Virus record (IMG/VR): IMGVR_UViG_3300034082_002962
Location: 1-37,861 of that record
Direction: 5' to 3' (one strand)
Origin: a virus
DNA length: 37,861 bases
How positions within the stretch are numbered: position 1 is the first letter of the stretch; every line of letters starts with the position of its first letter. Shown here one piece after another: positions 33,347 to 37,861 of the stretch. The position numbers were made by a program, and so were the translations under genes. Under the pieces are notes generated by a model, which worked only from the letters and a program-made list of their open reading frames with translations, did no database searches and was not told the origin of the DNA.

Positions 33347-34863
33347 ATGCTTTCTTCTAATTTGTCTAGTTGCACAGCGTCGAGTTCATCTACAGAGATT
33401 TCCTCTTCGTCGACATCAAATAGTGTGTTAAATTGACTGTGAGAGTTTACTGCACGTTTGCCGGTAAAGCCACGTGTTCCTACAACCCGTTCCCATACTT
33501 TAGCATGATCTGCAATGATTTGCAAGCTCTTTGGGCGATCTCGGGCAGCAAAAATACGATCAACAACCTTGGCCACGTCATAATCAGGATCGAGTGGATG
33601 CACCATCATGTCAGGACATACACCCGAATCAAACATACGGTTAGCACGTTGTACCGATTCAATATGTGTCCAAACATTGTGACCCATAAGCAAGGCATAG
33701 CTAAAACTATCCCAACTTGTACGCCCTTCCTTACCAATCTTATTAAGATCACCGGGCTTGTAATAACACACGTCCGAAATCTTCATACGACTTGTAATTG
33801 GGCTATCTTCAAAGTGGGGATGAATTCCATCTTGTCTAACTGCATCACCAAACGATCTTGAGTCTGTAGCATACTTCTTATCGTCAGCAGTGGGGCTCAT
33901 GTTATAACTCCACTTCCGACGATTTTCAATGGTAATGTTGTGGTACAGTTGTCCGTTTGCTGTGGCCAAGAATGGACTGGCACAGTCAAAACTAATAGTA
34001 AAGTTAGGATTGTGATACTGTCTAACACTACGTTGAATAACTGTAAGCAGCACGGCCCATTCCAATTTACTTGTGCCCAAGAAATGCATCCAATCGTGAA
34101 TGCCAGGTTCTAACAAGTGATCATGTATCAAGTGTACCAAGCGTTTAAGAACTAACTCAACGTCGCACATGTTTTGACCTCCCATACCCCAACCATTGAA
34201 GTGTTTGGGATACTTGGCGGGATCACAGTAGTCTTTCATGGTGTCGTACCAAAGGTCTGCTTCGTTGTGATTACCGCCTTGCAGAACGTTTAGAATTTTG
34301 GTTTCACCGTAGCGATTGGCCATCCAATATTCGTTGTTGTACTTGGTTGCCGAGACCGCATCGTCATAACTGTGAATGCCGCATAAGGCTGCTGCCTTGG
34401 GATCACGATAAGTCCAAGTGGGAATATCCATTGTCATACCGTGTGTGGCAATGCCCATTTGCCACTTCAGCACAGCTTCGCGCTTCTTCTCTGCTGCCTT
34501 ATCTTTAGGATCAGCCCAACGACCTGGCCATACACCTTTGGCAATCTGGAACCCGCCGGAGTCGGCCAACATGATAGTGTTGGGGTCTCTGTTGCGAACC
34601 ATATCTTCTTTGGCTACAAACTTGGACAAGTCCAAGTCAGCGTGTCCTGCACTATACAAACTGTATCGGTACGGGAACAAACTTTTCTGTGGATTCAACC
34701 AGTTGAGTTGTTCCATGTCAGGAATGCCTGCCGGCATACGTGCAGCATCGATGTAATTTTCGGTACGCTGACGCCCTACATAGTTGGCATAAAAGCTACT
34801 GATAGCCGGAAGGAATACAGCGTAGTCTTGTTGATTGGCTGTAAAATCGTGTTGTTCGGTCAT
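33343..34863 (-). CDS. dpdA: DpdA/TGT-like 7-deazaguanine transglycosylase
   Basis: A 506-residue protein with tRNA-guanine transglycosylase features: IMLADSGGFQIAKGVW corresponds to the D-SGG-F/Y-Q motif, with the general-base Asp; ILNVLQGGNHNEADLWYD and FNGWGMGGQN to the Q-G-G and G-x-x-x-G-G substrate motifs; and MHFLGTSKLEW to the L-M-G-V-G-x-P segment. ISFDCASPFL supplies the candidate nucleophile Asp. It is longer than bacterial TGT (about 380). ATGA overlaps with the clamp upstream support a DNA role (DpdA) over tRNA. It would swap guanine for a 7-deazaguanine. Confidence 0.85.
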   Translation of the reverse strand: MTEQHDFTANQQDYAVFLPAISSFYANYVGRQRTENYIDAARMPAGIPDMEQLNWLNPQKSLFPYRYSLYSAGHADLDLSKFVAKEDMVRNRDPNTIMLADSGGFQIAKGVWPGRWADPKDKAAEKKREAVLKWQMGIATHGMTMDIPTWTYRDPKAAALCGIHSYDDAVSATKYNNEYWMANRYGETKILNVLQGGNHNEADLWYDTMKDYCDPAKYPKHFNGWGMGGQNMCDVELVLKRLVHLIHDHLLEPGIHDWMHFLGTSKLEWAVLLTVIQRSVRQYHNPNFTISFDCASPFLATANGQLYHNITIENRRKWSYNMSPTADDKKYATDSRSFGDAVRQDGIHPHFEDSPITSRMKISDVCYYKPGDLNKIGKEGRTSWDSFSYALLMGHNVWTHIESVQRANRMFDSGVCPDMMVHPLDPDYDVAKVVDRIFAARDRPKSLQIIADHAKVWERVVGTRGFTGKRAVNSHSQFNTLFDVDEEEISVDELDAVQLDKLEESI

Positions 34864-35591
34864 TTTTGCTGTGCAGGCATGATGTAATTGTATTCAGCAA
34901 TACCAGAATTCACAGTAATCTTTGCTGCACCATCATCGCTGATACGAACAATCTTGTCACCAGTGAGATCCATGATGCTGATAAACTGCTTGACCGGCCA
35001 TGCCCATGAGCGTTTAAGCACACCTGAGATACCGTTTTGGAATACAAACTCGCCGGCATGTGTTGAATGATCGCCAAAGAAAAACTTCAAATCAGAACCG
35101 TCTGTTTTGGCTTTGAAGTTAAGCTCTTCACTGTTAGCACTGGCCTGCATCTTAAGGCGTTGAATCCCGGCTACCATTGGTTCAAACTCGATATGCCAAG
35201 TAACGCCACGGAACTTAGGCGACTTGAGTTTTTCTGCAACAATCTCGGCAGTCATAAAGCGATAGTCGTTCTTAAAGTCCTTGGCAGCATTTTGAAAATG
35301 CAATCCAACTGGCATTTGCTCGCCGTTGCGATCCTGACGTACTACTGCGATATTGGCATTCTCCTTGTACTCTTGCAAGTTCAACAAGATTTTAAGTTTA
35401 GATAAGTTGGGCATACCAAATGTGCCAACAAAATCTGCAACTGGTACCAAAAACTTGCCTTCGATAATGACCGAACGATCTTCTGCAACGCCATTGATTA
35501 AAGTTTCGTTAGCATCGCCGGTGATTTTAATTGTGTCAATACAACCCAAGTCGTATGTGTGTCCTACTAAGTCTAGCAAGTGATCTCTCAT
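34860..35591 (-). CDS. 45: Sliding clamp, T4 gp45-like
   Basis: A 243-residue protein. Features of gp45-type trimeric clamps are EGKFLVPVADFVGTFGMPNLSKL, VGLHFQNAAKDFKNDYRFM, LNFKAKTDGSDLKFFFGDHSTH and the end IVRISDDGAAKITVNSG followed by YNYIMPA. It should tether the polymerase and also couple late transcription. It has its own promoter at 35631-35659 and SD AAAGGAAA. The stop overlaps the DpdA-like start. Confidence 0.88.
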   Translation of the reverse strand: MRDHLLDLVGHTYDLGCIDTIKITGDANETLINGVAEDRSVIIEGKFLVPVADFVGTFGMPNLSKLKILLNLQEYKENANIAVVRQDRNGEQMPVGLHFQNAAKDFKNDYRFMTAEIVAEKLKSPKFRGVTWHIEFEPMVAGIQRLKMQASANSEELNFKAKTDGSDLKFFFGDHSTHAGEFVFQNGISGVLKRSWAWPVKQFISIMDLTGDKIVRISDDGAAKITVNSGIAEYNYIMPAQQK

Positions 35592-35630
35592 TGTGTTTTC
35601 CTTTGATGATATTTAGATCTGTAATAGATA

Positions 35631-35659
35631 ATTGTAATATTTTTATTGACCAATGTCAA
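35631..35659 (-). promoter_or_regulatory. Sigma70-type promoter of the clamp gene
   Basis: TTGACA (35659-35654), 17 bases and TACAAT (35636-35631) on the minus strand, about 40 bases before the clamp start. The -35 is inside the end of the upstream gene. Confidence 0.8.
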
Positions 35660-36587
35660 CTGCTTTGGCCAAGCTTTGACCACCTCTAAGGGAGGTCATT
35701 TGCCCAGGTCTCTTCAGTTCGACCCAGGTTGTACTATTGCTCATTCGATATCGTTGTCTCACCTGATATCCTACCGAGTGAGCATGTGCTAAAACTGTTT
35801 GCCCAGGAGTATAACACATGAAACTGCGTTCAGCCATGGCTGTAGCTCCGGCATAGTCACAGTCGTTGAATGTAAATGCTAGAACACCGCCGGGTTTAAG
35901 TTTGCTGTAAATTTCAGTCAAATATTGATTGATAATTTCCTGCGGTTTATAGTCGAAAAAGTTATAAACCAAACAGAACCCAAATTGACTGTCGGGTAGA
36001 TGTTCCAGTATAGCACCGTCCACACTTTCTGCAACGGTATAGGTACGCAATCGACGTTGATACTGATCGTTGAATCTCAACACAGCAGGCTCCAATAACT
36101 CTGGTATAGGTGCCACTAGATATAAAGGATCATGTCCCACAAGGTAAGTGATCCATTCTTCATGACCTGGATGTATAATCATACCAGCATGATGCCAATC
36201 GCCATGTGCTTGAATACGGGCAGTGATATAACTAGCCACTTCGGGTGTTATTTCAATGCGACGATTCAATATGTATTCAGCTGTGTCATGAATCATTTCT
36301 TGGCTGTACAGTCTATAACTTTCAGCGAAGTATGCTGGTTCCATTTGCTGTATCAAGTAAGAAATTTCTTCTTTGATATCTTCTACTGTGCGTTCAAAAT
36401 GATCAATACTGCCCAGGACATTCTTGTAGTCTTGGCTCAATCGATCTACCAGGTGAGTAAATTCTACATCACTTGATTTGACTGTGTGCAACAACGGTGC
36501 CAGACGATCGTGAGCTATCAACACACCATTCAAGGGGGTAGCTTCATCTAATCGATTACGATAAGCAATTATATCACTTAGTTTCAT
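35643..36587 (-). CDS. Methyltransferase-fold-like protein, 314 aa
   Basis: Starts at ATG 36587 directly after the polymerase stop. Residues 1-110 are helical and acidic (DRLSQDYKNVLGSIDHFERTVEDIKEEISYLIQQ). The second half resembles a SAM methyltransferase: PLYLVAPIPELLEP, FGFCLVYNFFDYKPQEIINQYL and YSKLKPGGVLAFTFNDCDYAGA. Glycine-rich motif I is not obvious, so SAM binding is uncertain. It sits between polymerase and clamp. It may be a DNA-linked or structural relative rather than an active enzyme. Confidence 0.66.
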   Translation of the reverse strand: MKLSDIIAYRNRLDEATPLNGVLIAHDRLAPLLHTVKSSDVEFTHLVDRLSQDYKNVLGSIDHFERTVEDIKEEISYLIQQMEPAYFAESYRLYSQEMIHDTAEYILNRRIEITPEVASYITARIQAHGDWHHAGMIIHPGHEEWITYLVGHDPLYLVAPIPELLEPAVLRFNDQYQRRLRTYTVAESVDGAILEHLPDSQFGFCLVYNFFDYKPQEIINQYLTEIYSKLKPGGVLAFTFNDCDYAGATAMAERSFMCYTPGQTVLAHAHSVGYQVRQRYRMSNSTTWVELKRPGQMTSLRGGQSLAKAVDIGQ

Positions 36588-37861
36588 TTAGAACTCAAAC
36601 AAACTTTCAAACGTATTGCTAGTATTGGTTGCTGACGCTAGATCCCAATCCAGAACACCTAGTAAGTTATCAACTTTACCGTCAATAACTGTGGCTTCCA
36701 TTTCAGAATCATTGAACGGCAGTTCTGTAAACCACTTGGGCAGATGCTTTTCGTCTGTGGGATATCCAATACTGGTCCATCCCAGAGGATTCTGACGCAG
36801 TTTACATACAATAGTTTTCATACCATCTGTAATGGCCAGACTGTAGTTATCCCCGTTCATGCGACGCATGTTGTTCCAGTTGATGGCTGCACGGACATGT
36901 CCTGGCATATTGGCTCGACCTTCTTTGTCTTCTTTCTTGCCGTACATGGTCAAGTTATTGACACGCTTGGGCGAACCTTTTTCCCAACCTGGTCGGTCTT
37001 TAAACAGGTACTTAAACTCACGGATCTTCTCTACAATAGGATCCTTGCTGGCACCGTTAAGAACATCATTGAGAATATCGCTAAGAAACTCTTGGATGAC
37101 CTTAGGCGTATCAGTACGCTTGAGATCCAAGCCCATTACCTTAACTTTGCCAGGCTTGCCTGCTACATCATATCGTTTGCCATCCTTGTCGTAGAACAAC
37201 ACAGCATAACGTTTCTTAGTAATAAACAGGCCCTTACTGGCAACAATCTCACGACTACCTTGGATGATTGCACCCATCTCGCGTGGACAATGAAATGAAC
37301 GTTCCATAAAACCAGGAAAGCTAAGGTTGACTTGTTCGGCAATACTGTTGTACAAGGCAATAACAGTATCCTTATCCCAGGTCATATGTCCCGCATCAAT
37401 CTCTTTCTTCAACAGAGGATACGCTGAAAAATAACAACTGTCAGTATCGCCGTATATAATTGCAGCGCCTACATGGTCGTATTTCCCAGTAATGCATTCG
37501 TTAACATACGCATCCATGTGCCGAGCAATGGTCCGCCCGGTAAGGGTAGTAGATTGTCCAATGCGCTTATCAAAGAAACGACACCCAGGGTTAAGAATAG
37601 CACCATACAAACTGTTGAGGTTAATTTTCTTAACCAATTGCCGCTTGTCCCAGTATTCTTCTTGCTCATGATCGCCTGCTTCCTTTGCTGTGACTAAAGT
37701 GGCCTGCATCTCTTGTCGTTCTTTGTACCAACGTGCAAGTAATCCAGGAATGATGCCTTGTTTCTCGTATGTGAAGATAGTGCCATTGGCACTCATGATC
37801 CAAGGTTTGTTACTGTTGAATATGATAGGCCAAATCTCTGCTGCCGACATTACGGACGTCT
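36588..37861 (-). CDS. 43: DNA polymerase, T4 gp43-like (C-terminal part, cut by window)
   Basis: The frame is open to the window edge, so only the palm, fingers and thumb part is seen (about 424 codons). KKINLNSLYGAILNPGCRFFD is motif B, IYGDTDSCYFS is motif C with the catalytic Asp pair, and FITKKRYAVL is the K-x-Y motif. The exonuclease domain would lie beyond 37861. The ending FESLFEF looks like the clamp-binding tail of T4 gp43. The clamp gene follows one gene downstream. Confidence 0.93.
   Translation of the reverse strand, partial: TSVMSAAEIWPIIFNSNKPWIMSANGTIFTYEKQGIIPGLLARWYKERQEMQATLVTAKEAGDHEQEEYWDKRQLVKKINLNSLYGAILNPGCRFFDKRIGQSTTLTGRTIARHMDAYVNECITGKYDHVGAAIIYGDTDSCYFSAYPLLKKEIDAGHMTWDKDTVIALYNSIAEQVNLSFPGFMERSFHCPREMGAIIQGSREIVASKGLFITKKRYAVLFYDKDGKRYDVAGKPGKVKVMGLDLKRTDTPKVIQEFLSDILNDVLNGASKDPIVEKIREFKYLFKDRPGWEKGSPKRVNNLTMYGKKEDKEGRANMPGHVRAAINWNNMRRMNGDNYSLAITDGMKTIVCKLRQNPLGWTSIGYPTDEKHLPKWFTELPFNDSEMEATVIDGKVDNLLGVLDWDLASATNTSNTFESLFEF

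Noticed and set aside
33433-33861. Plus-strand open frame inside the DpdA-like gene
   Set aside because: It is the complement of conserved transglycosylase sequence and lacks start signals.
20296-34863. A QueC or QueF gene hidden in the deazaguanine region
   Set aside because: No protein shows the SGG-x-DS ATP-pyrophosphatase motif of QueC or the QueF signature. The second QueD-like protein has PTPS-type features instead.

Overview
This window looks like part of a large tailed-phage genome of the T4-like superfamily, probably infecting a Gram-negative, perhaps aquatic, host. The evidence is a family-B DNA polymerase of the T4 gp43 type next to a gp45-type sliding clamp, a T4 RNase H-type 5' exonuclease, GIY-YIG homing endonucleases, a dense tRNA cluster, one exact T4-type late promoter (TATAAATA), and many small proteins of the kind conserved in T4-like aquatic phages. 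Family names rest on motifs and recall; no database search was run. Nearly everything is on the minus strand, so the window reads from right to left.

Layout from upstream (right) to downstream (left). (1) 37861-29257, replication plus base modification: DNA polymerase (partial), a methyltransferase-fold protein, the sliding clamp, a DpdA/TGT-like transglycosylase, two unknowns, a GIY-YIG endonuclease, a second QueD-like protein, a GT-B glycosyltransferase and a short DegT-like protein. (2) 29285-20296, one long operon of overlapping genes: folE and queD, then glycosyltransferase, methyltransferase, RmlB-type dehydratase, methyltransferase, putative glycosyltransferase, RfbH-like 3-dehydratase, a split thiamine-diphosphate E1 enzyme, an NAD-dependent epimerase/reductase and a phosphoribosyltransferase. 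(3) 20293-14749, a promoter followed by queE, a DUF2452-like protein, an SGNH hydrolase, the RNase H-type exonuclease, a MazG-like protein and small conserved genes. (4) 14725-8382, a strong sigma70-like promoter followed by three leader genes and 21 tandem small paralogues that nearly all end in an F-x-L-K/R-W/F motif, with two zinc-ribbon genes embedded. (5) 8380-1, 23 tRNA genes, all with encoded CCA, mixed with small genes and with long structured non-coding spacers. Only two genes, a secreted nuclease at 1104 and a 311-residue unknown at 4619, are on the plus strand.

How the parts work together. FolE, QueD and QueE make 7-carboxy-7-deazaguanine from GTP, and the DpdA-like enzyme next to the clamp and polymerase could place a 7-deazaguanine in phage DNA. 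No QueC is visible, so the inserted base may be CDG-derived or may depend on host QueC. The sugar operon predicts an unusual, possibly branched, 3,6-dideoxyhexose and transferases to attach it; its target is unknown, but it is physically threaded through the deazaguanine genes. The tRNA cluster covers 17 amino acids; I saw none for Asp, Glu or Tyr.

The strongest candidates for something undescribed are the 21-gene F-x-L-K-W array, and a family of structured RNA modules between tRNAs, closed by long inverted repeats. At least one of these modules is transcribed from its own promoter behind an rrn-type boxA antitermination sequence.
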